A stretch of 64,000 bases of DNA, taken from Anticarsia gemmatalis (Eukaryota; Arthropoda; Insecta; Lepidoptera; Erebidae). The position numbers were made by a program, and so were the translations under genes. The stretch is from NCBI RefSeq assembly GCF_050436995.1, contig NC_134745.1:3038001-3102000 (forward strand), in the 5' to 3' direction. Below are positions 1 to 9,925 of this stretch, piece by piece. The notes under the pieces were generated by a model, which searched no databases, was not told the DNA's origin, and saw only the letters and a list, made by a program, of their open reading frames with translations. Every line of letters starts with the position of its first letter. The stretch's first letter is position 1.

Positions 1-80
1 CATTCAAAGGCAACCTTCATGCGGCGACAGGATTTCTTTGAAATGTGTCGCCAACATCAATATGTCAGCGGGTCAACGAC

Positions 81-220
81 TAAGTGCGCGTTCCCACTAA
101 ACTACTTACTGTCGTAACGATCGAAATCGTGTAGAACACCTCCTTTTAAACATATAAGCCACGACACTTAAAACTACACGATTATCTGTCGTCACGACAA
201 AGTGGGAACGCGCCCTTAAG
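81..220. repeat. Short inverted-repeat element (MITE-like)
   Basis: The two ends are inverted copies of each other. GCGCGTTCCCACT at 86-98 pairs with its complement at 201-213, GTCGTAACGA at 111-120 pairs imperfectly with about 190-199, and ATCGTGTAG at 127-135 pairs with 175-183. The middle is AT-rich and has no coding frame. This is the architecture of a non-autonomous DNA transposon of about 140 bp. I cannot fix the target-site duplication or the family. It lies just past the 3' end of COG3. Confidence 0.55.
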
Positions 221-229
221 GGTATAGAC

Positions 230-235
230 TTTAAT
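230..235 (-). promoter_or_regulatory. Possible COG3 poly(A) signal ATTAAA
   Basis: ATTAAA on the minus strand lies about 38 nt after the COG3 stop codon. It is the commonest variant of AATAAA, but the hexamer is frequent by chance in AT-rich DNA and no downstream element was identified. Confidence 0.3.
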
Positions 236-272
236 ACATACAGGATGTTTAACGCAACAAAAATCAATACAT

Positions 273-533
273 TCACACAGTAATTGGAGCATCGCTGCTA
301 ACTTCTTCATTCTTTTCCGGCACACTGGTGACACTAGGCTTCCTTATAACGCTAGTCTTAGCTTTACTCCCATAAGGCTGTACCGGCTCACTATGACTTA
401 TCAAACTAGCTGAAGATATAAATACGGAGACTTGTTCAGGAGTGGGACAGGCGACGATTAACATGTCTTCGTCCGAATATCCCGCGTTTGTTAGCAGCTG
501 ATCCACTTGCACGAAGTAGCCGACGACGTTGTT
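273..533 (-). CDS. COG3: COG3 exon 11 with stop (residues 735-820)
   Basis: Acceptor TATTTCAG; the TGA stop is at 275-273. The conserved end of the family is MLIVACPTPEQVSVFISS. About 47 further residues, rich in Ser, Val, Lys and Glu, form a lineage-specific tail with no recognisable motif. Confidence 0.95.
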   Translation of the reverse strand, partial: NNVVGYFVQVDQLLTNAGYSDEDMLIVACPTPEQVSVFISSASLISHSEPVQPYGSKAKTSVIRKPSVTSVPEKNEEVSSDAPITV

Positions 534-3500
534 CTGAAATAAAAAGATTAGATTATTCTATTGCGTAATAGAATAGTGTAGAATAGTTTTGTGTTATATA
601 GTTGTATCTACTGTAGTACCTATATATTGATAGAGACTTCATGCTTCTTTTTTTACACTTTTAGACAATAATTTACGCTCATCACAGTTTTCATTAGAAA
701 TTGTAAAAAAATCCCCTTTGTCTCTCTGTCTGTTTTCGATAAACACAATCTACTAAACTGTTTTTCATGCGGTTTTCATTCTCAAAGTAAAAATGGGTGA
801 TAATAACTAATCCTTTAACTACTTTAATATGCTTAACCTATAAACAGTAAGGTCCTAGTTCTGCTCTCAAATAACCGAAAACTTACCCTGATCGGCCTAA
901 AGAGTATAAACTCAGTCTCCTTGTTAGCTAGATACAGCTGCATGGATCGTTGTAACGACGCGAGATGCGCTCTGATCCTTCTCTGAGCTTCCTTCACCAC
1001 AACCGCCAGTTCTTCAGGAGTAGCCCACGGTTGGGACTTCAGCTGCTCTATTGGTGTGAAAGCTTGGGCCTGGAACATATAAAAATATTTTTATCTTACT
1101 GTAAGTTGAGTATAATTGAGAAACATATTACACTGAATCGACGCGGAATCAAGTTCAGTCAGTTTTTTGAGATTTCGCTATTCACAACTTTGTTTTTTAC
1201 ATCTTATACCGGCTTGTAATTTTATAGACTTTTAAGGTTTTTTCATCAGAACGAGAATTACCTAACGTGTACCCACCTACATGCAAAATTACAAAATCGG
1301 TATACTCACTTTCTCAATAAACGCAATCATAGGTCCAGCGAGAATCTCAGTGGCACCTTTGATAAAAGTTTCACAGCAGCTCTTCAACTGTCTATCAACC
1401 TCCTTCCTCGAATCTAACAAATGTTCTCGAACCATCGGAGTACCTTCTAGCAAAAACTCTAACAACGCATTATTACTATTTAGAGAAAATATCTGCCTCG
1501 GCTTTTGTATTAAACCGTAGGCCGCATTCTTCATATTACTGAAGTCTAGCGTCGTTTCTTTTATAACAAAGTCTACTTGAAACGGTGCAATCTGTTCTCT
1601 GAGAATCAGTAAATGTTTTATCTGAAAGAGTTCTCCGTCAATACTGGTTGTGTTTAAAGTGATTTGTTTCGACGCGTTGTCTACTGATTGCACGCACAAT
1701 GAGATAGCCTCTTGAGCTAATCCCTGGAAGACTTTTTTCTCCAAACATCTATACAGCCTTGATAATGCGGCTAATGTTCTTCTAACTCCTGGGTACCACA
1801 TGCCGTGGAGGTCGGCGGGGGAAGCCTGAGGCCGTCTTTGAGCTTCCACGTTGATATTTGCTACTTCCTGTGATGTTGCTGATATGTCCGATACCATAGA
1901 GTTGCGGGAGTCGCTGCGTTTTAGTGATTGTTCCATTGCAATTTGCTGGAAATGTAAAATGTGTGTGAATTACTGGCGGTATTTATAAAATAATACATAA
2001 TCGCTTGCCGAACACATTAATTAAATTATGCATATTCGATATCTACTGCTCGAAACATAGTGTCTAAAAATGTCACTAAGTAAATTTTATTGTTATTTTT
2101 AAATTTTCTCTTGGAATTCAGTGACTTGCCAGTATTCGTTAGAAGTAAGTAGGGGCTAAGGGTCACTTCACAAACTTCTGCGCATTTAATACATGGTATA
2201 ATTTTCATTTATTTTACATTTTCGGTACATTCTGCTACGTTTATTTACTTGTAAGTATTAACGTACCTCCATCATAAGCAATTTATCTGGGTACGCAAGG
2301 TCACCGTGTGCAGGTCGGTACAGCAGCACATCAGCTCGCAGGTGCACGTGTGCTCGGAACACAAGACGTTCTTGAGCGTCCTGTAGTAAAGCTCGGGCAC
2401 AAGCTCCTAGCGCTGCTAAACGAACCGCTGGGAATACAAAGTTAAATATTGAGAATATTTCATGCATATGACACTCCTTAGTTATTCAAATACAGTCATA
2501 TACATATGCCTAGCGTATTTTAAGTGGTGGTTTTGTAATATGCACCTTAACCTTTGCCATACTAAGTATACGTGGCATGACGAACTTTAAGAGAAATTAG
2601 TACAGCTGTTTTCTAAAGCTAAGAAGATAAATGCAGGATATTTAAGATCTGTATTCGACACTTAATAGTGAAAAATTTGAAGCAACAAAGTGTACTTACG
2701 GTCGTTATTAACTTGTTCTTCAATAACTTCAACTCGTAATATGACACACAGTTCAGCGAGTGTCTCCAAGTGGTTGATGTGTATGATGTGAGGGCGAAGA
2801 GTTTCGTATAAACCGTTGCACAGTGACTGAAGATACTCCCTAGAAAAACAGCAAAGTTTCTTAAAGGTCATTGGATAACGGAGCTATATTTTATTTAATT
2901 TTACTTATTATTAATATGAACAAGCCACCACCAATTCATAAAAAAGAACGGGAGATTTTTTCACGTGTCATTTTTCATGGTTCAATGTTCTTATTTCTAG
3001 ACAGTCAAAAAATAAATTATGTATTTAAACTTCTTCCCCACAAAACAATACCACACTTTTCATTTCATAGTTCAAATAATTCTAAATATTCTTTATTTGT
3101 ATACTTCGTACAAAGTAAATGAAATAGTTATAATAATAAACTTACTCTAAGGCAGGTGACGGGTTAGAGAAGAAGTGATTGTAGAGCGCACATTCATCTC
3201 TGGCGGCGTGCGCGAGCAGCGAGCAGGCGGCGCGCGCCAGCGAGCAGTGGTCACGAGCCTGCCGTGTGGCCGCCGCGCGCAGCGCGCCCGCCGTGGCCGC
3301 GCCCGCCACGCGGGACCGGCGGGACGCGTACTCGCGCTGAATGTCGCCCAGCAAGCCCGCATAGCTGAGAATAACATTATAATTTACAAACTTGATCAAG
3401 ATATGTTTGAAAGAGGTAATATAGACCTGCAAAGCTGAAGAAGCCAGTCATAATAGATCATAAATTAATTGGCAAATTACTGGTGTACTCAGGCTTATGA

Positions 3501-5777
3501 CGAGTGAGAAACTACATCAAATTAAAGCTACAATTTGTGTTTCTTAATTATAATCTATGTAGTTTAAATGTCTCTCAACTTTGAGCTACTCTTAAATCTA
3601 TTTTGTTATAACTTCGTATTAGGCTTTAAAGAACAACACAGACATCATACATAGATACACTTAGACCAAATATTTAAGTTCATCAGTCAAGTTTACCACA
3701 CAAACATGCTTCAAACTTACTCAATATTCTTCTCAGCCCTTCTTTCAATCTCGCTAATAACCATCTTCAACTTAGGTGCAGCGGCTTGAAACTTGCCGAA
3801 GTACACCGCGTAGGCCGTGTCGATCGTCTCCAGGTCATCTTGTTCATCACTAGGAGCTAACACTTGTTCGGTTGCGTGGTTTAGAACGTGCGTCACGTAT
3901 GAACGGATTAAAGATATCGCGCGGTTTTGTAGGTGACGGTACTTTACTAAGTATGTGTGGGATTCCTTGAAGTTGTTCTGGAATAAAGAAGAAGAAATAT
4001 TTAATTAACTTGTAATATAAAATCTGAAGCAACATTTAGCTGAAATTTCATTAATTGATTATTGTTAAAATCTTCTGAAAGTCTGTCTATAACTGTCATG
4101 GCAATGTTAGAATGAGTGAATGACATTTTAGTCTTCTAAGACTTCTAGTTTTTCTTTAAACCCTTAAATATAATTTTGAAAATATAGTACATTACATAAC
4201 ACAACCGAAATCTTTAGCCAGTGTCATTACAAATTGACAATTCCAAAAACGAATTGATGAACACTGAAATTTAGAGCAGCATTTCTCATATATCAGTGAA
4301 ACCTAAAAAAACTGAAAATAACTTAAAATTCAATTTATTGATTAATAATCCCAATTCTTTTAGACAAAAACTTTCTACTTACATTAGTCCTCATATACTC
4401 CAGGCACTCATCAATCTTGGCCAGCACATTGAAGAACGCCTCACTGTTAACTGACATGGTGGGACTGTTCAGTCTTTGAGACAAGTGCTCTACCTGAGTG
4501 AAGTAGTGCAGCTTCTGCTTTATGTCATCACCTGGAAATAACAACATGAAACTTAGGATAGCTTCGGGCAAGACAGAAAAATGTACTTTGGTATGTCAAC
4601 GTAGATGCAAATTTCTGAATTAATGTGGATGTACTATGTTGCAGATGCGGATATGAACACCTGGTCATTACTTGCTTGTAGCCTATAAAAACCTAGATCC
4701 ACAAGTGGGGCTCTTGAAGAACCAAATAATAACATCTAGAATAACACGGATATTCCACAAAGGACGATGTTAACATCCACACCACGCCTGATACCAACTA
4801 TGAAACCAAGGTCAGATTTAAGTACAACTAAAGTAGAGTAAAGTATATTATTATACTATTTATTTACCAATGCTGGAGAGTTTGTTCTGATCAGCGAGCA
4901 GTTGTTCACTCATGGTGTGCAGTGCATTAGTCTTGTTGGACACAAAGTTGTACTGCTCTGACAACTTGTCCAGATCCGACATTGTTGCTCCAATCTGAAG
5001 AATATATGGACAAAATGGTTAATTTGGTGTTCATGACTATCTTGCTGCAAATTTTGCAAGTATTGTTGTTTAAAAAGCTACAATGGCAGTGTACCATTAT
5101 CACAAATATTCTTATACTAATACTAATGTTTGTTTTGTGCTGTTAACTATGTGATCATTTGCTCATTACTGCTCTTGTACTTAAAATGTCAAGCAAACCA
5201 TTGAAAATAGCAGTCAATCTCATTATTCCCTACATATAAGAAATATATGAATTTACAGCTAGAGATAATTATAAAACGAAGATTTAATGTTCAATTATTA
5301 CAAGTGAATATTTTTACCTGATCAGTAAGTGCAACACACTCATTCCTTCTATCTTCCAACTGTTTGTAATATGCTTCATAAGGAGTGTCATCTGCCTTCA
5401 GGTTGGAGTCACACAGACCCTCGTACCAGTCCAGGAAGTCATATGTTGTGTCCACAGCCGGGATCGTGCTTGATTCAATATCCGCATCTTTACTAACTGA
5501 TTTTCCCTAAAATTATAGGCAAATAACGAAAGCTTGAGTGATAAAGTGCCTCTTACAAACAATTGATATAATTTTGAGCCATTGAATGGAAGAAAACTTT
5601 GTTATAACTGTAATAAATAGTAAATAATATACAAACATCGTCCAAGTCAGCCGAAGCCCCCAGAATTAGCGATTCAAGATCAAGAATAGCCTCCCTTTGG
5701 TCAGATGTAAGTGGTGCCAATGGATTTTCTGAGGCTTCCCATAATAACAGTTTACTCTGAATCTCTTTCAGACTCAT
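273..5777 (-). CDS. COG3: Conserved oligomeric Golgi complex subunit 3 (COG3), 11 exons, complete
   Basis: COG3 (Sec34 family) is a lobe A subunit of the COG complex, a peripheral Golgi tether for retrograde vesicles that keeps glycosylation enzymes in place. The coding exons are 5777-5637, 5506-5318, 4994-4868, 4531-4383, 3977-3721, 3364-3146, 2839-2700, 2427-2267, 1945-1310, 1069-887 and 533-273. Every junction is GT..AG and the phases match throughout, giving 820 residues against about 828 in human. Family-typical stretches are clear: YDFLDWYEGLCDSNL (about residue 68), LNSPTMSVNSEAFF (about 173), HINHLETLAELC (about 376), SPADLHGMWYPGVRRTL (about 496), IKHLLILREQIAPF (about 563), LNSNNALLEFLLEGTP (about 602) and YLANKETEFILF (about 718). 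The start Met is the only in-frame ATG before the conserved N-terminus. No signal peptide or membrane segment is seen, as expected for a cytosolic tether. Nothing looks broken. Confidence 0.97.
887..1069 (-). CDS. COG3: COG3 exon 10 (residues 674-734)
   Basis: Acceptor GTTCCAG, donor GTAAGT, phase 0. Encodes SQPWATPEELAVVVKEAQR and SMQLYLANKETEFILFRPIR, matching the human C-terminal region. Confidence 0.96.
1310..1945 (-). CDS. COG3: COG3 exon 9 (residues 462-673), the largest exon
   Basis: Acceptor CATTTCCAG, donor GTGAGT, phase 0 at both ends. Carries the central-to-C-terminal core including DLHGMWYPGVRRTL, RLYRCLEKKVFQGLAQEA and KHLLILREQIAPF. Confidence 0.97.
2267..2427 (-). CDS. COG3: COG3 exon 8 (residues 408-461)
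   Basis: Acceptor TATTCCCAG, donor GTACGT, ends in phase 0. Encodes DAQERLVFRAHVHLRADV and HGDLAYPDKLLMME, close to human COG3. Confidence 0.96.
2700..2839 (-). CDS. COG3: COG3 exon 7 (residues 361-408)
   Basis: Acceptor TTTTTCTAG, donor GTAAGT. Encodes LRPHIIHINHLETLAELC, one of the most conserved COG3 stretches. Confidence 0.96.
3146..3364 (-). CDS. COG3: COG3 exon 6 (residues 288-361)
   Basis: Acceptor ATTCTCAG, donor GTAAGT. It is much richer in GC than its neighbours (Ala/Arg-rich, REYASRRSRVAGAA...), which creates long open frames on both strands here. The frame used continues exons 5 and 7 and matches the DHCALVRSGCAF region of human COG3. Confidence 0.95.
3721..3977 (-). CDS. COG3: COG3 exon 5 (residues 203-288)
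   Basis: Acceptor TATTCCAG, donor GTAAGT, ends with two bases of a split Asp codon. Encodes the helical KYRHLQNRAISLIRSYV and YFGKFQAAAPKLK segments. The stretch SDEQDDLETID is an acidic linker. Confidence 0.96.
4383..4531 (-). CDS. COG3: COG3 exon 4 (residues 153-202)
   Basis: Acceptor TTTCCAG, donor GTAAGT, ends in phase 0. Encodes HLSQRLNSPTMSVNSEAFF, matching the LNSPTLSVNSDGF motif of vertebrate COG3. Confidence 0.96.
4868..4994 (-). CDS. COG3: COG3 exon 3 (residues 111-153)
   Basis: Acceptor CTTCAG, donor GTAAAT, ends with one base of a split Gly codon. Encodes LDKLSEQYNFVSNKTNALH, a heptad-rich coiled-coil-like region seen across COG3 proteins. Confidence 0.95.
5318..5506 (-). CDS. 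COG3: COG3 exon 2 (residues 48-110)
   Basis: Acceptor AATTTTAG, donor GTAAAA, phase 0 at both ends. Encodes the YDFLDWYEGL segment typical of the Sec34 N-terminal region. Confidence 0.95.
5637..5777 (-). CDS. COG3: COG3 exon 1 (residues 1-47)
   Basis: Starts at ATG 5777-5775 (MSLKEIQSKLLLWEAS) and ends ...LDD before the donor GTTTGT, phase 0. The donor is weak, but the next exon continues the reading frame exactly. Confidence 0.92.
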
Positions 5778-6427
5778 AATATAGTTAGGCTAGCTTATTT
5801 TTAACAATTTATAAATATTGAAGAATCGCTTGACAGTGCATACGTCAATGACGTAAACAAATCGTAAGCCACTGATTACGTTCCATACATACACCTAAAA
5901 CATGCTATCCTTGTTTTATTTATTGCATATGACAGAGGTGGCAATTTTTAATGTCAAAAATGTAATATATTTGTGAACTGTAACGCAGTTCTGTTGACAT
6001 TTGAATTTACGTTCGTAAATTTAATTCAACTCAAAATATGCAACTGGTTTGAAAAAAAATGGAACTTAAAACTTTACTAAATATGATTTGATTATATTCA
6101 GTATTATGCCACCAAGATTATAAAAAATAATAGACTTGTAAACATTGAATACGACCACATTTACTTCAAAACTGACATCTAGCGGTGAGTAGCGATCACA
6201 ATTATTTTGCCGAAATGGCAGGCAGAAACGGTTTGACTTTTGTGACTTTAGGCGTCTATCAGGGAACTAATAAAGTACGAATTTTACAAAAACCACCTCA
6301 TAATCTCAGTTCAAAAGTGATTTTTTAGTTATTACTTTGTCGTGTAACGTAGATAAATAAACAAAACATCAACGTAGTTTTGGGAGCTCGAATAATTTTC
6401 CTTGTTTTTACATTTAAAAAGTTTAAG
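5778..6427. promoter_or_regulatory. Upstream region of COG3, possibly a shared divergent promoter
   Basis: This stretch separates the COG3 start codon from a possible plus-strand first exon. A CRE half-site-like TGACGT is near 5849. No TATA box is evident. A 36-codon plus-strand frame beginning MAGRNGLTFVT (ATG near 6215, good context) is open but not recognised. No other gene is seen. Confidence 0.3.
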
Positions 6428-6481
6428 ATGAAGTGCAAGGTGGCGAAATTCTTATCTGATCAAGAAGCCAGAAATCAAGGG
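6428..6481 (+). CDS. Possible first coding exon of an unidentified divergent gene
   Basis: An ATG in good context (AAGATGA) opens 18 codons (MKCKVAKFLSDQEARNQG) that run straight into a textbook donor GTAAGT at 6482. Its position back-to-back with COG3 suits a bidirectional promoter. I could not find a matching downstream exon on the plus strand, and the peptide is not recognised. The next exon could be beyond a long intron, or the donor may be coincidental. Confidence 0.3.
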
Positions 6482-7550
6482 GTAAGTAGATTTCGCTCAT
6501 CGTATGAAGAATAGTTCCTTGAGACTATTTGTTGGTCATTTTGTATGTATAGGTAATTACGGGTTTTAGAAGATGTTAAAATAGGTGATATCGATGATAT
6601 CTTCTTTTATAAAGGAAGAAACAGTGAAGTCAAAACTTCTAATAAATTTTTATCCTATATAATCTATACTAATATTAATAATTTATTACTAGTAGGTAAC
6701 AGCTATCTGTTAACACTCTTAAACGTTATATTTTTTTGTGCACAGCGCCATCTGTACAAAATTATGTTTATTATTTCCATCAGTTCTGCATACTAATGAT
6801 CACTAGTGTTGACATGCCTTCATAGATGGCGCTAAAACTTGCATTGTATTTTACGCCATCTGTGCCTTTAACTGTAAACTAGCTACAACTTATTACATAT
6901 TAAAAGACTGTCTAAGTTATAACTAGATGGCGCTGTAATCAGACCATCCCAAAATAAACCGTGAGCAAAGGAAGTTGTAAGTAAACAAACATCACCTGAT
7001 TGTGTTTGGTTTATCTCGGAACGGATCTCACCTCAGGAAGTTGATACTTTGTAAACAATACTTTCTATGACCTCTAGTTTCAAGTGTCATTCAACTTTTA
7101 TTTGGGCAGTGAACTTGAACATTCTATCAACATAACAATTATTTTGACTGCACGTTACTTCCCATTGCTTTATTTATTTATTTTTTCCTTGTTTATATTA
7201 ATATTATTGCATCAATTTTCCTCTATGGTGTTATACGCAGTTCTAAGTCAAGGTGATAAATAAAACAACGCTTTATTTCTTTCGACGAAAGGCAGCGTTG
7301 AATACTTGGCATATTGTTTCAGATATCATTTCCCATTTCCCTGAGTTGATTCGTACAACTTCCGCGGAAGTATTGATTGACAGTTCATTTGTTTCACATA
7401 CTGTTTTTGTGTCGTGTAATGTTTGGTATCATTACTGCAATTTCTGTTTTACGACGAACTGATCTCGGAAATACATTTCTCATAGAATCGTTTATGTTGC
7501 AATTTGCAGTGTAATTGTGATAAAGGTAGGGGTAAAATAACAAATAAGAC
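6482..7550. other. Intergenic spacer between COG3 and the 3' end of bunched
   Basis: No gene was found apart from the possible exon just upstream. The stretch is AT-rich and contains the cluster of AGATGGCGC-type motifs at 6744-6934. The open frame at 7253-7462 has no codon character and matches nothing I recognise. Confidence 0.5.
6744..6934. promoter_or_regulatory. Cluster of four AGATGGCGC-type motifs (CTCF- or Pho/YY1-like)
   Basis: AGATGGCGCT occurs on the plus strand at 6824-6833 and 6925-6934 and on the minus strand at 6744-6753. AGATGGCGT occurs on the minus strand at 6853-6861. The core fits the Drosophila CTCF consensus AGRKGGCGC and overlaps the GCCAT core of Pho/YY1. Lying between two genes, it could be an insulator. 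Similar words also occur inside lepidopteran repeats, so it may be repeat remnant. Confidence 0.3.
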
Positions 7551-9145
7551 AATGTTTTGAGTAGTTTTGCATTTATTGGGTATGAGGAACCTTTCTGGTC
7601 AACATAAGCTACAATGGACTTTTGTTTACAGTATATTTACAATTTTCTGTATCATATAATATAGTTCATATTATCATATCTAGGTCTAGAGTAATGCTTC
7701 TAGGAGTAAATTACTGTATATTCACAATAATTATGAAGACCTAACAAAAATCGTCTATACAAATACATATTTAGTAGCGTTGTACAAAATACTACTCTAT
7801 AGGTAAAATAGTCACACATCAGTCGCTGGGACACGCCTTCCTAACTTTGGCTTTTAAACAAACATCGGAGCCTGACTTTCACATGTTCCCACTACAAGCA
7901 GTCCAAACAGTCACCAGCCACTTTGTTCGCTTGTCTAATGTTAAACAATCAAGCTATATAAATACAGCGAATATTTAAATTATAACTTTAGATATACCTC
8001 TCGCGATAACATCTGATACCGACTGATACCGTCTTTACCGTCCTTCAAGGCAGACTACGGAATCGGTTCCTTAAATCACATTCTTTCGTTATATACATCG
8101 TTCCGACTCACAATTCTATTACAACTTGTACTATATACAAACAATTTTTAATTATTAAAAAAATACAATGTTAAATTACTATATACCTCCATTATCATAG
8201 GTTGGAATAAAAATAGTATATTTTTTCGGTTTCAGCGTGCAAAATTGACTAAAGCCAGCCATCGCACGAGGACATTCTCGCAACGATCTAATCTAAACGT
8301 TACACAACAACTGCGGTTATCATACATCCAAAATACAAACATTTATATTTAATCGTAATATGTCATTAACAGTATAACAGTACCAACTAAAACAAAAGTG
8401 CACACCACTCATTCAGTACTTTGCTATCGACAGATCATTATTCTCGGCCCTACAGGAACACTTGCAATTTACTGCAACGTACTTTACATACAGAGAAACC
8501 TGATAAATAACTTAACATTACAATTAAAAAAATATATAGATAATAAATTAACACACAGTCCTTGTTCAATGCATAGGAATATCCCACTATTTCATTACAT
8601 TTTATATTATTAACACACGTCTTACAGATACCTTAAATGGAATACATTACGTGGATAGAGATACCTAACGTTTAAATCAAATAAACAATATACACGGCGT
8701 ACATCGAAACACTAACGACTCGTTGCTGAGATGCGTAGCAAAAGCATGGCAGTTAGCACGAAATTCTGCACCCTAAATATGAATAACAGAAAAATATATA
8801 TCTATGAATCCGAAGCATAATGTCGAAGGCTTTAGCCTGGAGCTGAGCACCACCCGGCCGGGGGTGGCGCAGGCTCGTGCGTGCGCGTACGGCGCTACAC
8901 TAACTAGACACTTGTGTGATTTATACGAGGGCGGCGAGACGCGCCGGCGCGGGGCGTGCGCGCTGCATCCCTCGGCGCTCGACCGGTGTACTTAACACTC
9001 GTTCCTTGTTAACCTACGAATTAACATAGCACAGCCATAGTGACGTCCGTGTGGCGGTGGCGGGGTCGCGCGCCGAGGGCGAGGCCGAGGGCGGCCGGGG
9101 CCGGCGGGGGCCGGCGGGCGAGTTCAGCGGCGCCGGACCGCCGGC
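7550..9145 (-). other. bun: bunched 3' UTR
   Basis: About 1.6 kb follows the stop codon before a plausible poly(A) signal at 7577-7572. It contains no convincing open frame on either strand. The first 300 bases after the stop (8850-9145) are GC-rich, the remainder AT-rich. The 3' end is inferred from the signal only. Confidence 0.5.
7572..7577 (-). promoter_or_regulatory. bun: Likely bunched poly(A) signal AATAAA
   Basis: Minus-strand AATAAA (CCCAATAAATGC) at the far end of the AT-rich UTR, with T-rich plus GT-containing sequence following. It is the best candidate, but other AATAAA-like hexamers exist within 1.5 kb, so a shorter UTR is possible. Confidence 0.4.
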
Positions 9146-9361
9146 CTACGACACCGGCGGCTGAGGGCCCTGTGGCGCCGCCGGCGGCTTCGTGCCCGCC
9201 GCCGCTGGCAGCTGCGCCAGTGTATCCTGGCTCGCGTGCGCGCGCAGGTATGTGTTCTCCACCTCTAACTGGTTGATCCTCTCCATCAGTTCGGCGATGC
9301 GCTCTTTGAGTACTTCCACTTCCTCGCGCACCGCGAACATCAAGTGGCTCTTAACCAGATC
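9146..9361 (-). CDS. bun: bunched common last coding exon: TSC box and leucine zipper
   Basis: Encodes 71 residues shared by every isoform, then TAG at 9148-9146. The TSC box DLVKSHLMFAVREEVEVLKE is nearly identical to the vertebrate and fly family. It runs into a leucine zipper with Leu at exon residues 18, 25, 32 and 39 (exact seven-residue spacing), then QDTLAQL and a Pro/Ala/Gln-rich tail of about 20 residues ending QGPQPPVS. The acceptor is GTTTCAG at 9362, phase 0. The TSC box and zipper mediate homo- and heterodimerisation; the family lacks a classical basic DNA-binding region. The exon is GC-rich with open shadow frames on the plus strand. Identification is secure; orthology to bun rather than another TSC22 paralogue rests on insects usually having one such gene. 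Confidence 0.95.
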   Translation of the reverse strand, partial: DLVKSHLMFAVREEVEVLKERIAELMERINQLEVENTYLRAHASQDTLAQLPAAAGTKPPAAPQGPQPPVS

Positions 9362-9615
9362 CTGAAACAACGAAAAATATTCACGTTACTCACTTGCTCA
9401 ATGCGTAGGTTCACATTTCTTATCACCTTATCAGAATATGTAAGTCTTGCCAAAACGTAACAAATTCACAAGAGCAGGCACCAACAATTAATAAGAAAAT
9501 TATAACGCACGATTGTATTTTATATTGAAAACCGGACGCAATGTTCTGACAAAAAGGCAGTAAAATTTTTAAAATGAAATGAACAAAGTGTTTTGAAATA
9601 ATAAATAAAACGTAC

Positions 9616-9714
9616 TTTTGGATTAGGCACGACCACGTAACAGGTGTCTTTTTGTCCTTTCTGTCTGATTTCGTACAGACAGCCATCTTTAGGTTTTTGC
9701 AAAACGTCGATCAT
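9616..9714 (-). CDS. bun: bunched short-isoform first coding exon
   Basis: The ATG at 9714-9712 has a good context (AACATGA) and opens 33 codons (MIDVLQKPKDGCLYEIR...VVPNPK) to the donor GTACGT, phase 0. This joins in frame to the last exon at 9361, giving a 104-residue protein without the AIDNKIEQAM segment. The frame is also open upstream of this ATG but has no earlier ATG. A TATA box and initiator lie about 140-175 bp upstream. The N-terminal peptide itself is not recognised; the call rests on the matched phase, donor, promoter and proximity. It could also be read through to a cryptic end, but that seems less likely. Confidence 0.75.
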
Positions 9715-9852
9715 GTTTGAAGCGAGTGGTAAACAAGTTTTCAGGGTCACTGAATGTACAAGCGTCGCCGGCGACGACTGAAACTCGACTGACGATAACG
9801 TTAACTCGGACAACTCGTGCGACGAAGTGGCGCTCGCGAGTCCTACCAGGCG

Positions 9853-9890
9853 ACTGATGGTCTGCGCGCGCGCTCGCCCTATTTAAAATG
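9853..9890 (-). promoter_or_regulatory. bun: Core promoter of the bunched short isoform (TATA + initiator)
   Basis: On the minus strand a TTTAAATA box (about 9888-9880) is followed at about 27-30 bp by TCAGT (9857-9853), the arthropod initiator. GCCGCCATTTT (YY1-like) directly precedes the TATA box. The predicted start near 9855 leaves a 140-nt leader. Confidence 0.55.
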
Positions 9891-9925
9891 GCGGCGAACA
9901 CGTCATCACGCCACGCCAGCCGACC

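Noticed and set aside
3175..3438. Plus-strand frame opposite COG3 exon 6, and a second minus frame over it
   Set aside because: Shadows of the GC-rich exon; only the frame joining exons 5 and 7 is conserved.
9040..9276. Plus-strand Arg/Ala/Gly-rich frame
   Set aside because: Antisense to the GC-rich end of the bunched last exon and 3' UTR.
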